Shown one piece after another: positions 44,401-55,228 of a stretch of DNA of 64,000 nt. A model generated the notes under the pieces. It was not told the origin of the DNA, searched no databases, and saw only the letters and a list, made by a program, of their open reading frames with translations. Origin of the DNA: Evernia prunastri (taxonomy: Eukaryota; Ascomycota; Lecanoromycetes; Lecanorales; Parmeliaceae); NCBI GenBank assembly GCA_003184365.1, contig NKYR01000064.1, forward strand, positions 62,001-126,000. The letters are read 5' to 3'. Within the stretch, counting starts at the first letter, position 1, and each line of letters starts with the position of its first letter. The position numbers and the translations under genes are program-made.

Positions 44401-45970
44401 CTAGATTGACATTTCAAGCACAATATCATCCTCTTTCGGTCCCGGTAGCTTCATGCTCTGAAGCCAAAGCTGCTTCTGCTTCGTCTCATCCCTCGCTTTC
44501 CTGGAAGGTTCCATTTCTGCACATCCATTGAGGTAAACAGCTTTCGGATGCTTGCCAAGGGTCTCTTCTTCGCAACAAGCATTCAGAAGGTGTTTCGCTG
44601 ATTTGCTTAGGGTGCGGAAGTCTCCGTTGGGTGAGAGTGCTGTGGTTAATACAGAAAGCGGAGCCAGCAGCCCGTCCACAGCAGATCGCAAAGCGGCAGG
44701 TGACTCTTTCAATCAGCCAAAACCTCCCGTTGCTCCAGGACCGACGGCCCTCACTGAGATATTGGAGTGCTTTGTGCTTACGAGACGACGCTGAAGCTCG
44801 GCCCCCAGATAATATCAGCGTCAGCTAGATCGCTCTGATAGGTGACATTCATGAACATAACCATTAAAGTCTTGCTCGTACCATAACGCCTCATGCCAGC
44901 TTTGTACACATCGCCTTTCGCATCCTTGTCCGAAGGCTCCGCTAAGCTTGTAGGTCACCCTCCGGAATGACTGTCTTGTGCTTTTCATCGATGGGGTTGG
45001 TACTGTTCATATAATCATAGATCCAGCCGGAGACAACGATAATGCGGCCCATTGCCAAGTCTATGCTCTGGAGTAGCAGGTTGGTAAATAAAAACCCGGG
45101 AAAGGTAGTTGACCGCAAAATTGGCCCCAAACCATCCTGGGTGCTTTGCATGCCTCGAGTCTCTGGATTACAATTTCAGAGTCAATATCATCTCTATGAG
45201 GGTGTATATGGGGAGCGTTGGACTTGTCTCGAGAGTAAACACTCTCAAAGACGTTTCAAAATTCAGGACTGGATCCGAAAAGAGAAATATGCACTTTGAT
45301 GATCCGTACGCTGTAAGAAGCTGCAATAAGGACTAAAGCAGGAATTTGTGGAAGAGTACCTGACGCTACTCGCTGGTTGAGGTCATGTTGAAATATGAGG
45401 ATACCAGAAGAATTGCTTGAATTGCTTGAATTGTTCTATCTCAGGACTCTCCTGTGGGACGTCTTTGACCCTATATAAATTGAGTGATACATTTATCCGA
45501 CATGCGCAGGAGTCACAGCTGAGACACGGTTGAGAACTCAAATTCGGATAGGTCTTTGGCTGCAGTGCGGAGTGTTGGAATCTACAGCGATTATCTCAAG
45601 ATTGTTTGCACCTGGTGAAACAGCAAAAATCTCCTTGAATGTATCCGCTGAGGCGCAATTGCAGACTGCGAAGCTTTACGGTTTCAGAGTCAACACCTCT
45701 CTTTTAGGGAAGACTAAAAAGGTTAAGGAGACGTCTGAGGATTGAAACCTCCCAAAGCACGTTTCGAGGCTCCCAGATCAGATCAGGATAGGGAAACGAT
45801 CCTATCAAACAACATAACGTACAGGCGTTTGTAGTCTTTGGCCCAAGGGAATTGAGGAGATTGGAGACGGGATTGGCACCAAGTCCCCCACTAGCACCCG
45901 TGATGATGAACGTGCCATTCGTATTGTGTAGTGCTCTATATGAAAGTCTTGAAAAGATCAGCAACGACAA
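44401..45970 (-). pseudogene. Decayed short-chain dehydrogenase pseudogene
   Basis: Scattered in-order pieces of a fungal SDR. Reading leftward: GTFIITGASGGLGANPVSNL (nucleotide-binding TGxxxGxG, near 45930-45870), then a broken middle with frame changes, LLLQSIDLAMGRIIVVSGWI (near 45070), and the catalytic RRYGTSKTLMVMFM near 44890-44850. After a possible 50-nt intron comes LQRRL...NISVRAVGPGATGGFG, which is closed by an in-frame TGA (44715-44713). The same frame continues after that stop for 104 codons with the C-terminal block of these SDRs (KHPKAVYLNGCAE, KQKQLWLQSMKL) to a final stop at 44401. The catalytic Ser, Tyr and Lys codons survive, but at least one nonsense codon and more than one frameshift prevent a full product. 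Confidence 0.65.
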
Positions 45971-47041
45971 GATGGAAGGGGGATAATAGATGACCAGAAA
46001 AGGCGATCATGCAACACCGCGCTCGTAAGAGCACAGCAGCTAGAGAGATGGTAGAGTGAGAAGACCAGCAAAGGAAAGATCGAGGAGCTGTCAGATATGG
46101 ATGAGGAATACGAAGACAGGCAGTGTTGGTCACGTCCAGCTACACTATCATTCCGTTGTGTTTTCACTTCCAATCAAAAATATACTCGTATTGGGAGCGC
46201 GAGCTACCCAGCAGTAGAAAGCTTGCCGAGTCAGAGATCTAATTACGAGTCTGGCAGGGCCACTGCGGTTGGAGGCATCTGCGGAATCTACTGTAACGTA
46301 GTAGGTAATTCTCAGAGTTAACCGTCCGAAGCTCTTTGACTCTCTGGTGGCTCTCCCAGGGTTTCTTGCCGGAAGAGGCTGTCCTCGCAAGCTCGGTTTG
46401 TACTGTAGCGCCTCGGGACAAGAACGGAGAAAAGTACTCTACTGAGAAAGCAACCTTTCCAAGTACCGTATACCTCATGTCTTACGCGTCCGATTCGTGC
46501 TGACCATCGGCCAAGAACAGCAAAGGCCACGGATTGTCGAAGTGCTTAGCAACGACCCTCGGGACGATGTGGGTTGACGGAAAGGAAATAGTTCCGCGAC
46601 AAAAATCGATACAAGTACGGAGTACATCACGTGATTAGAGTATCATGCAAAACGGTCCACATTGAAAGCTTACAAATCCATCCTTTACTGCTAGCAATTG
46701 CATGGTGCCGCGAGATACGCCAAGTGGGTGATGCATGACATAAAAGTGAACAACGGCCGAGACTACCTACCTCAAGCAGTTTCGCATCCCTCCCAATAGC
46801 GAACCACAGCCCGGTGCGGTTTGTTAAGTTGCGACCCACCTTCGGCAGGATATCGGCGATTATGAACAAAGAAAGGGCTCGTCGGCCGAGGTGGGATGGT
46901 GAAGGATTGCTAATCAAAGAGCTTCACCACACACCTACCTATTTACCTACCAACCTGCCTATATAAACCTTTTCCACGGTCTCAAACTTCAGTCCTCACA
47001 CAGTCTATTAGCAAGACATCCTGGCTTCCCACCTCCGCAAA
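45971..47041. other. Spacer between SDR pseudogene and DsbA-like gene
   Basis: No gene supported. It has an ATCACGTGAT palindrome (E-box core) at about 46625-46634 and ACCTACC-type repeats at 46932-46959 just before the TATA box. Confidence 0.5.
46962..46967 (+). promoter_or_regulatory. TATA box of the DsbA-like gene
   Basis: TATAAA lies 80 bases before the ATG at 47042, an ideal spacing, with a C/A-rich leader after it. Confidence 0.55.
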
Positions 47042-47707
47042 ATGACAAACTTCAACATCAACATCACCTCGGACACCGTCTGTCCGTGGTGCTACGTCGG
47101 CAAGAACAAGCTGGAACGCGGCATCTCCCTCTACAAGGCCGCGCATCCTTCCTCCAACGACACCTTCAGCACGACATGGCTCCCCTTCTACCTCAACCCC
47201 GAAGCCCCAAAGATTGCCGTCGACAAGCAAGCCTTCTACGATGCGAAATTCGGTTCCAAGAAGAAGGCGTCCATGATCCTTGGGCGCTTGGTCGACGTGG
47301 GCAAAGACTCTGGGATCGACTTCAGCTTTGGGGGCAAGATTGGCAACACGAGGGACAGCCACAGGCTGGTGGAGCTGGCGAAGACGAAGGGGTCGGATAT
47401 GCAGACGAGAGTGGTCGAGGAATTGTTCAAGAGCTACTTTGAGGAGGAAGGAGACATCACGAGGCATGACGTGCTAAGGGAGGCAGCTGTGAGAGCTGGT
47501 TTGGAGGAGGCGGAAGTGAAAAACTGGTTAGAGAGTGACAAGGGAGGAGAGGCGGTGGATAAGGAGGTTGCGGAAGCGCAGATTCGCGGTGTCAGTGGGG
47601 TGCCGAATTTCGTGTTGCAGGGAAAGTACGAAATCGGTGGGGCGCAGGATGCAGAGGCGTTCGTGAAGGTGTTCGAAAGAGTGAAGGAAATGGAGGAGTC
47701 GTCATAG
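47042..47707 (+). CDS. DsbA-like (FrnE-type) thioredoxin-fold oxidoreductase
   Basis: Single exon, 221 aa, ATG at 47042. Thioredoxin fold with an active-site CPWC at residues 14-17 in DTVCPWCYVGKNKLE, right after the first beta strand (FNINITSD). The helical insert of the DsbA/FrnE type is present (residues about 70-165). The cis-Pro loop reads RGVSGVPNFVLQGKYEIGGAQ, typical of the FrnE branch, which includes polyketide-modifying isomerases and general disulfide oxidoreductases. No signal peptide is seen, so it is probably cytosolic. Substrate unknown. No polyketide genes are nearby, so a redox role is the safer reading. It stands alone between two pseudogenes. Confidence 0.9.
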   Translation: MTNFNINITSDTVCPWCYVGKNKLERGISLYKAAHPSSNDTFSTTWLPFYLNPEAPKIAVDKQAFYDAKFGSKKKASMILGRLVDVGKDSGIDFSFGGKIGNTRDSHRLVELAKTKGSDMQTRVVEELFKSYFEEEGDITRHDVLREAAVRAGLEEAEVKNWLESDKGGEAVDKEVAEAQIRGVSGVPNFVLQGKYEIGGAQDAEAFVKVFERVKEMEESS

Positions 47708-48361
47708 ACTTTGAAACGGGAGCTTCTTTGAGTCTGTTGTTTCCTAGAGAACCTCTCCATGCATGCAATTAGCGAATCATATCTTTACACTCAGTTCGCT
47801 TCTAATGATCCATTTCTCATGCTTCTTGGCTGTCTTTTCTTCGTGAACAAACTGTTTTGGCCGTGTCTGTGCAAGAGAGTCATGCCAACCTCATGGTCTA
47901 CAAGGTATGGTCTGGTACATGACTAGCTTTCTGCAAGGCCTGGCCAAGCTCTGGGTGGAAGACAGTCGCGGCTCCACGCAACCCATTGTGGCCTTGTAAT
48001 GATATCTAAGCACGGTCCAGGTTGCCCTAGCTGGCGTTGGAAGACTAGAGGACTCTTTGGCTCATCATCTATTGATTGATCAGCAGACTTTAATACATCT
48101 CGGGAACAGAGGGGTTGTAGCGGAGCATGACAACGCTACATACAAACGACCGTTTGTTGCTCGCGTTCCTATCAAAAGAAATGCTCCAAAATCAAAGCCA
48201 GTCTGCCGCGAAGTTTCACGATGATCTCTTGGCCTGCCCGACAGAACTAAGGCCAGGACACTCATCAGGATGATGTCAACTTGTCGAGGTGTTCTAGAAC
48301 AATGTGCCCCTTTGTAATTTGTAAGTGGCGAGTTTCTTCGCTCTACCCGTGAGATCTTACC
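47708..48361. other. 3' flank of DsbA-like gene and of the broken C2H2 gene
   Basis: No gene supported. A 61-codon minus-strand ORF at 48080-48265 has no recognisable motif. Confidence 0.45.
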
Positions 48362-49231
48362 TTAATAATGTGCTCCCGGAGGAAGGTCCTCGAACAATCC
48401 TTGCAACACCAAGGCTTGAAAATGAACACTGCCCCTATGCCTTTTCAATTTGGTCCTTTGTTTGAATGTAGCGTTACACAGATCACAGACGAAAGGCCTC
48501 GCATTGTACGCTAATGGTTGCTGATTCCCATATACCTGTTCCTGCAGATATGCTCCATGGCCGCTATCGTAGCCAGCCTCGATCTCCCCCGAGAAATCAT
48601 GGTATCGCGTGCCGACCAAAGCCATGGGATCGTTTAGGTTTTGGTTGTTCGACATGATCGGCCCGCTCATATGGGCTGGAGCGATCATAGGCGCTGACGG
48701 GAAGTATGGCATATTGAAATCATGGGTGTGCGACGTGACTGGCCGAACCATGACAGCGGGGATATTTGTAGAACTCTGTGGCTAGTAGTCATTGTTGAAG
48801 TAATTGGTGTTGGCCACGATCGGCCCACTAATTGCACCCGAGACATTCAGATCTGCCGGGGAAGGGTATGAATCATTGGAGTTATAGGTGTTCGACATGA
48901 TCGGTTGGTTCATGAATGCTGCGTTATTCACAGTGCCCGGAGGAGCGTATGCACTATTGGAGTCATGGGTGTTCGACATGTTAATTCCGTACGGGGATAC
49001 CGAGAAATCGATGGGCGCCGCGGCTGTGGGGGAAGCATACTACGAGCGGCCATTGAAGGCATTTATGGGAGGATAAAAGGTCGCTGGGCGATTGATAGGC
49101 GCCGAGACATTGCTTGGAGTATACGTGGAGCCACCATTGAATGCATCGCACTCTGACGTGGGAGGAGAGAAGCGTTCTGATACAGCGTTATTGGGCGGTA
49201 TCCGAGACCCTTGTGGTGATGGACCGCCCAT
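48362..49231 (-). pseudogene. C2H2 zinc-finger gene broken by two in-frame TAG codons
   Basis: One minus-strand frame runs 290 codons from ATG at 49231 to TAA at 48362, interrupted only by TAG at codon 64 (49042-49040) and TAG at codon 150 (48784-48782). The three segments share composition and repeated motifs (PIMSNT, SNSAYAPPG, SNDSYPSPA, GPIVANT, GPIMSNN), so they are one ancestral coding region. The last segment holds one C2H2 finger, FVCDLCNATFKQRTKLKRHRGSVH. The rest is Asn/Ser/Pro-rich. Neither stop can be removed by an ordinary intron, since no suitable GT-AG pair flanks it. Both could come from CAG by C-to-T change, the pattern left by repeat-induced point mutation, or be read through. 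Any functional product would be the last 128 codons from the ATG at 48751. Confidence 0.6.
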
Positions 49232-50238
49232 TGGGCTCTGCTGGACAGACGGTGAACAAGAGAAAGGCAGAAGTCAGAAGAAATTCACTAGTCCCAAGGA
49301 TAAACGTGCTGACCATGGAAAAGCGAGGATGTGAAACCGGCGGCTGGATTAAGTATTTGAAAGAAACGAACGCCTCAAGCGAACCAAATGCAGAATATCA
49401 ATGCGATGATATTCGGACGAGTATCTTTATGATACACGTAGTGCTGACCAGGAACCCATTGCCGGCCTGGCAAAGGTCAATCATGTCGGGGAAAGAGCGA
49501 AGAACGGGAGAGGTACCGTAACGATAGGTGCGGGGATTAAGAGCAAAGGATTCACCTTTCCAGAGCATCTTTGCTCCTTGATATGTATTACGATCAGGGT
49601 CGACAGTTACTGTTGAGCCACCAGCAATTCATTCAAGTCTTGTAAAGCCTCAAGTGTTTGGCAAAAGCAGGGTCATCAGGATAAGGTCATTGAGCCTGAT
49701 TGCTTTCCCTTTTTTCAATTTCGCGAGAATAGTGATCAATAAACATGAAGACAAGACAGAGACATGATCCCTACACAGCGTAGAGATCAAGAGACTACAA
49801 ATGAGAATGATCTAGCCTCCTAGTATTGTTTGTGTAGCAAGATCTTGGTTGAATTGCGGGCCAACCAGGCGCAACTCTCTCTACTTAAGAGAGACTTCAT
49901 ATTAGATGATTCATACCAATTGTAGCCATTCCATCAACCCGGTGAAGTAGCACTGATAGCATGACAAAATCGAAGCCGATGGTGAACATACAACGTGTCT
50001 CAAAGCTGGCAGCAGTCAGGAGTCAGGATGCGACGACAGCACTAGCGCGAGAATTTAGTGCGAACTCTTGGCGTTTTTGACGCACGATTTCCTGAAAAGG
50101 AACCGTGGTGAAGAGAAAACGAACAGCTTTGACACAACTCTCAGCACATTTCCATGAACAACAACGACTTGATCCTAACGTTGAATTGCTTTCAGAATCC
50201 TTTGCAGTACCCTAAAAGATGAGAAGACTGCCTTAGCC
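49232..50238. other. Divergent spacer before FHL1
   Basis: No gene supported. Near 50195 there is an acceptor-like TTGCTTTCAG shortly before the FHL1 ATG, so a leader intron is possible. Confidence 0.45.
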
Positions 50239-53148
50239 ATGGAGGAGGAACGGTCAGAGGGTGCTGCGCATACACAGCCAGAAATTGACTCACAAGACAC
50301 CATGTTAAATACTGGTACACAGGCTGGATCTATTCTTCAGCAATTCGCGCAAGAAGCCTCAAAAGCAGCTGAACAGTCTAACGACTATGAGAGGGATGAG
50401 AAAAAACCACAGGATCTCTTGACAAATTCTACAACAGCCATACCAGCACAGGATTTACACGGCCTTCAGGAGGACTACTCATCGCTCGCGGCTACTTCGG
50501 AAATGCCAACCGCCTCTCTCGCAGCAATTTCAGGTGAAACGACTATAGAGGCCGATGCTGGTCTCAGCACGGTCCCATTCCCAGATTTCGAAGGAGGGTT
50601 GCAGGCTCTTGACGGCAACGCTCATACCTGGAGGGATGTTACAATCGGTGGTGCATCTTTTGGGGGTTCTCAGCAAAATGAGGCTTCATCGGTCGTAGAA
50701 ACGGAACAGCACCAGATACAGGCTTTTGCGAAACTCGAATTTGACGATGGGGAGTTCTACATGAATACATATGCGGTAGAGATTGGAAGGGATGTACATG
50801 CGGCTCGTCAAGCAGCTGATCTCCAGGCTCGTCAAAACATGGAAGCAAATTCTAGGAAACGAAGCGCAAGCACTGGTGGTTCTATCATGTCAAATAAGAT
50901 CAAGCATGGAAACGGCCAGACCATGGCAAGTAGCATCGCAAGTGAGAGTGGGGGTGTCATAGCCGTCGATAGCTATGAGAGTGAGCCTACGAGAAAGCCG
51001 AGGTCGAGAAAGCCAAAGTCTTGGAGCTCTTCATCGCAACAGCTGTCTCGAAAGAGCTCAATGTTACTCTCCAACGGTAAGACCGATTACAACGCTCTTG
51101 CCATGGCTTCTCTTATGGATCATCATTTCGAAGCGAATGGCTTCGGCACCGGTAGCCTAATGCCGGCTCCGGAATTGGTGCCCTTGGTACCGGTACACCC
51201 GCCGGCTTTGCCAGAAGGCGCTGCTAGCGGTGGTAAGAGTATATCAAGGAAACATATAAGGATAGCCTACAACTTCGAAGAGAGTCTCTTCGAGGTGAAA
51301 ATCTTGGGCCGCAATGGAGGTTTCGTTGATGACGAATGGTACGCTCAAGGAGATGTCCAGACGCTTATGAATGGAAGCATAATTCAGATTGGTGGAGTGG
51401 GAATACGTTTCGTGCTGCCTGATGTGGCCCCTGGTGAAACTGGTGCTGAAACAGGTCTGGGATCGGATCCGTTGTCTGGTGGAAAGATGAGCTTCGATAT
51501 CGGAGAAAGCATTGAGGATGAGAGTGACGACTTTGCCGGTGATGAAGAGCGCGGTCGTACGAGGTATATCAAAGATGAAGAGGAGGAGGGGGAGGAAGAG
51601 GAGGATGAGGAAGAGGAAGAGGAGGAGGAGGAGGAGACCGAGGCAGTGAAGATAAGAGCCAAAGGGAAAAAGAAGGCTGAGCCTGAACCTTCACCAGCGG
51701 CGAAGCGCAAGGGTCCAGGTCGACCGCCGAAGAACGGCATAATTTCCAAAAGAGAGCAAGCATTGATGGCAAGACGGGCTCGGGAGGATGCCAAAGTCGT
51801 AGCAGAACGGGGTTCTGGGGCTCTACCCAATCGTGGTAAAGTAAAGGCTGGCAAAAACACAAAAGCCGTCAAGAAGGAAGAACCCTTATTGCAAGCAAAC
51901 GGGAAAAGGAAATATACCAAACGCAAAAGAGCTGGAGGCCTTGATGACCCAAGGGGTGTCCGCGACAGTACTGAGCAAACAGACTCGGTCCCACCAGAGC
52001 ATTCAATGGCCGCAGCGTTGCCACCAAAACCTGCGAAAGAGAAAAAACCACCTAAGCCTCCAAGGTCGCCGTCTCCTGTCTTTGACGAGGCCTCATTGAC
52101 TCCAGAACAGCTCACAAAGCCAACACAGAACTACATCGTCCTCATCCACGAAGTGCTCTCGAACTCCGAGACCGGTGCCATGGCGCTACCTCAGATCTAT
52201 CGAGCCATGCAAAGAAGATACCCGTATTTCAAGCTTCGTGCCACGACAGTGGGATGGCAAAGTAGTGTTCGGCACAATCTCTCCCAGAACGCTGCGTTCC
52301 GCAAAATCGAGCGTGATGGCAAAGGTTGGATGTGGGGCTTGGTCCCCGGCGTTTCCATTGAGAGAGAGAAGAAAAGGAGGGTGACGCCGCCTCCCGTGTC
52401 ACAACAGCCTTACTATCCCCAAGGCCCGCCACCGATGCAGTATCCCTATCCGTATCCAGGCATGCCGCCTCCAAATGGGCGTCTGCCGCCAAATCCATAC
52501 GATATGCCTCCAGGCCTGCATCCCGCCCACATGCCCCATGGATTGCCTCCTCGAGGGCCGTACGGCGTTCCATTACCCCTGGTAAACGCGCAGATTGAGT
52601 CGACGTACCAATCACCCTATCAATCCACTCCGCCACCTCAACAGTCTTCAGCGCCAGCTCCTCCACCGCAACAGAGCTCCAATGCCAACGGCGCCAACGG
52701 TCACTACGCCACCCCCACGTCGCAGGTCCAAGGATCTGACAGCAACCATCAGACGCTTGGACCGGCCCCGAGTCCTTCGGCCGCTCACAACGAATCGAAA
52801 ACCGAAGCCTCGACTGGCTCGTCGGGCGGGACCACCAGCAACCTACATGAGCATGCGGGGACCCAAAGTCGAGCTTCCGATGCCGTTCCGTCACCTTCGA
52901 ACCCGAGCCCTGCGCCTACTGCTGATGTAGACGCCGCTTCGTCACTTCCAGCCGCGGCTCCAAAGGCCGCCGAGATCGCCGCGAAGAGTGCTCTGGCGAA
53001 AGGCGACGCTTATAGACGGAACAGTACAGTCGAGACCGCAGCGGCTGAAGACAAGGGCAGCGGGAAACGGCCGTTCGAGAACGGAGACAGCGACGGAGTC
53101 ACTGAGCGCGGTCAGCCAGAGACGAAGAGGCTGGCTATTGAAGCGTAG
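50239..53148 (+). CDS. FHL1: FHA-forkhead transcription factor (Fhl1-like)
   Basis: Single uninterrupted frame of 969 aa, ATG at 50239. Nuclear factor; the yeast homologue Fhl1 sits on ribosomal protein promoters with Ifh1. The FHA domain is split: first strands at about residues 165-185 (FAKLEFDDGEFYMNTYAVEIGR), then about 145 low-complexity residues, then its core at about 330-395 (SISRKHIRIAYNFEESLFEV, NGSIIQIGG, GIRFVLP). An acidic run (about 445-470) and an AT-hook-like GPGRPPKNG (about 492) follow. The forkhead domain lies at about 628-705 (NYIVLIHEVL, LPQIYRAMQRRYPYFK, WQSSVRHNLSQNAAFRKIER, GWMWGLVPG). The C-terminal 260 residues are Pro/Gln/Ala-rich. The order FHA then forkhead is diagnostic of Fhl1. 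Confidence 0.92.
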   Translation: MEEERSEGAAHTQPEIDSQDTMLNTGTQAGSILQQFAQEASKAAEQSNDYERDEKKPQDLLTNSTTAIPAQDLHGLQEDYSSLAATSEMPTASLAAISGETTIEADAGLSTVPFPDFEGGLQALDGNAHTWRDVTIGGASFGGSQQNEASSVVETEQHQIQAFAKLEFDDGEFYMNTYAVEIGRDVHAARQAADLQARQNMEANSRKRSASTGGSIMSNKIKHGNGQTMASSIASESGGVIAVDSYESEPTRKPRSRKPKSWSSSSQQLSRKSSMLLSNGKTDYNALAMASLMDHHFEANGFGTGSLMPAPELVPLVPVHPPALPEGAASGGKSISRKHIRIAYNFEESLFEVKILGRNGGFVDDEWYAQGDVQTLMNGSIIQIGGVGIRFVLPDVAPGETGAETGLGSDPLSGGKMSFDIGESIEDESDDFAGDEERGRTRYIKDEEEEGEEEEDEEEEEEEEEETEAVKIRAKGKKKAEPEPSPAAKRKGPGRPPKNGIISKREQALMARRAREDAKVVAERGSGALPNRGKVKAGKNTKAVKKEEPLLQANGKRKYTKRKRAGGLDDPRGVRDSTEQTDSVPPEHSMAAALPPKPAKEKKPPKPPRSPSPVFDEASLTPEQLTKPTQNYIVLIHEVLSNSETGAMALPQIYRAMQRRYPYFKLRATTVGWQSSVRHNLSQNAAFRKIERDGKGWMWGLVPGVSIEREKKRRVTPPPVSQQPYYPQGPPPMQYPYPYPGMPPPNGRLPPNPYDMPPGLHPAHMPHGLPPRGPYGVPLPLVNAQIESTYQSPYQSTPPPQQSSAPAPPPQQSSNANGANGHYATPTSQVQGSDSNHQTLGPAPSPSAAHNESKTEASTGSSGGTTSNLHEHAGTQSRASDAVPSPSNPSPAPTADVDAASSLPAAAPKAAEIAAKSALAKGDAYRRNSTVETAAAEDKGSGKRPFENGDSDGVTERGQPETKRLAIEA

Positions 53149-53800
53149 CCCATTGGCTCCGGAATGAAACGATCTCCTCTCCCTTTTTGGGGGTTCTTGC
53201 TCGGGACTCTTCTGCACGGAATTGAATGAGGCCATCTTCTTAGTGGCGGGGCATCAATTACGTGCATACGCATGGCATGACATGGCATGACTTGGCGGAT
53301 ACCCCCCCTGGAACATAGAATATATCTAATAATAATTCATGCACATATGGATCTCTACCTTAGATAGCATGGTCTAAAAACCCAACCACTAGCTAGGTAC
53401 CTTGTAATCGGGGAAAAGGAAAAAATCCCAAATACAACTCATTCCTACTGCCTCGTCCCATGTTGCCGAGGACTTTGGCCCAAGAAACGCCTCTTGCACT
53501 CCCCCCCCCCCCAAAACAACCCAAACTCCAATCCCTAGCACGCCGCAATTATGCAAATCAATGTATCCCCCGGTAGGCTCACGCGGCATTCAGGAGCGAT
53601 ATTTGGATTGTAGACTTGCCCGTCCGAGGCGCTTCCAAAAGGCCATAGGGGTTGAGAATGCAACGGTCCATGAGAGCAAAGAGAGGGCATTTTTTTTCTT
53701 CCAGGACGAAGCCAAAGAGAAATTATTGTAAGGCGTGTGCAACTACAACAATCGGACGAACATTTGGTTCCCCCCGTTTTTGTCCTCCTGGGTTTGCCTC
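53149..53800. other. Spacer between converging FHL1 and SNF7 genes
   Basis: 3' flanks only. It contains a C12 homopolymer at 53501-53512, where sequence length may be unreliable. Confidence 0.55.
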
Positions 53801-54741
53801 TCACATGGCCATTTCAGCCTGCAGCTTCCGCAACTCCTCCTCCTCGTCCTCTTCTTCCACCGGCGCTTTCGATTTGCCTTTGACTGCATCCGAACCACCT
53901 CGTCAGCAAGATACGTTTTCCGCAATTTGGCCATGGACGATGCATGTGATCGCTTACGTTCTCCATTCGCCGCTTTGGGCAACCGGTTCAGACTATCCGC
54001 CACGGGCATGGTGCCCGTCTTGAGCATCTTCTCGTCCAGATTCTCTTGCTCCAGCGCCGCGAGGTCTGCTTCCAACTCGTCTTCGTCGATGGGTTCCGTG
54101 ATGGGCATGGAAGTGATGGCGTTGCCGATTTCTTGGGTGAGTTCGTGTTGTTCGCGCAGTTGTTCCCTACGGACGACCGTGATCAGTACTGCCCCAATTC
54201 ACCCCCCACCCCCGCATAGATATTTGAAAAGGCAAGACCCACATTGTAGTATCCACATCCTCCATGGTCATCTTGCCGTGGATTTGCCTCATAGCCGTGC
54301 CGGCATTTTTCATGGCGGCGAGGGTCTCTTGATTGATGTTTGCGGATTCGATGGAGTAGATTTGCTGCTCGAGCATGGAGATTTGGCCGTTGGTCTGTTC
54401 GAGGGAGTGCTCGTGTTGCTTCTTGCGTTTGAGGGCGTTGCGAGCAGCTAAGGCAGAAAAACTATTAGCATGTTTCGGTTAAACCTTTCTACCTCTTGAT
54501 TGTGGTATAGCTTTTCTACCGCGCCCAGTAGATATGCCACTCTGAGACATAGGGCCTGCCCACCGATCTTATTCGTAGTGACATTCTCCCTCGCTATCTC
54601 ATCCTGCTTCGCCATCTGATTCTCTAAATGTCTCTCTCTCTTTTGCAGCATATCGAGCTGCTGCCGCAGAGCAAGTATAGCTTTCTTGGGTGCATCTTTC
54701 CTCTGCTGCCCGCCATTACCGCCGAACCAGGCGCCCCACAT
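53801..54741 (-). CDS. SNF7: ESCRT-III subunit Snf7/Vps32
   Basis: Polymerising core subunit of ESCRT-III, which cuts membrane necks in multivesicular body formation at the endosome. Four exons: 54741-54564, 54447-54243, 54166-53958 and 53883-53801 (675 nt, 224 aa); introns of 116, 76 and 74 nt, all in phase. The start MWGAWFGGNGGQQRKDAPKK carries the N-terminal membrane-contact helix. The charged core helices (LRQQLDMLQKRERHLENQM, ARNALKRKKQHEHSLEQTNG) and the acidic second half (EPIDEDELEADLAALEQENL) follow. The C-terminal EELRKLQAEMAM is the MIM1-like helix that binds Vps4. Length and domain order match the family. Head-to-head with TEN1, 487 bp apart. Confidence 0.95.
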
Positions 54742-55228
54742 GTTGATAGCTGTTATCGTTCGCTCGATCTCAAGGGCACAAAGAAATTCAACCCCTCAGC
54801 TACCAACACCCAGTGCGTCAAAGTCCTGGCGGAGGGCAGGTGACGTAGAGAAGGTGCTGAGGCTCGATGATGAGACTTATCTGATGATCCGTAGATTCGA
54901 GACAGGAGGGCGACGATTTCTTTAGGGGATACGAGAGCCTAAGTCGATAGAAGGGGCTTTAGAGACGCGGGCGTGGTGGTCGAGATCTAGGGAAATATTC
55001 TTTGCTGCCTTGTGTAGTTGAGTGGTATGGGAAGTCAAAGTTCTCTCGCAGCTTGCCTATGACATCGGCGCTAATCCATTTGTGGGACGTCACGTGCAGC
55101 GTCCATAAGCGCGAGGCGACACCTTTGGATACGCGACCCAGAGGTACGGACCATGGCCTGAAGCTCAACAGCATGGGCTATATAAAGCCCACATCGATCT
55201 ACTGGGTCATCGAACATCTAATGGAGCC
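54742..55228. promoter_or_regulatory. Shared promoter region of SNF7 and TEN1
   Basis: 487 bp separate the two start codons. A CACGTG-like GTCACGTGCAG core lies near 55089-55099 and a TATATAAAG at 55180-55188, about 45 bases before the TEN1 ATG, could serve as its TATA box. Confidence 0.4.

Noticed and set aside
51384..52115. 243-codon antisense ORF within FHL1
   Set aside because: Shadow of the acidic and basic runs of the Fhl1 frame, poly-Ser rich.
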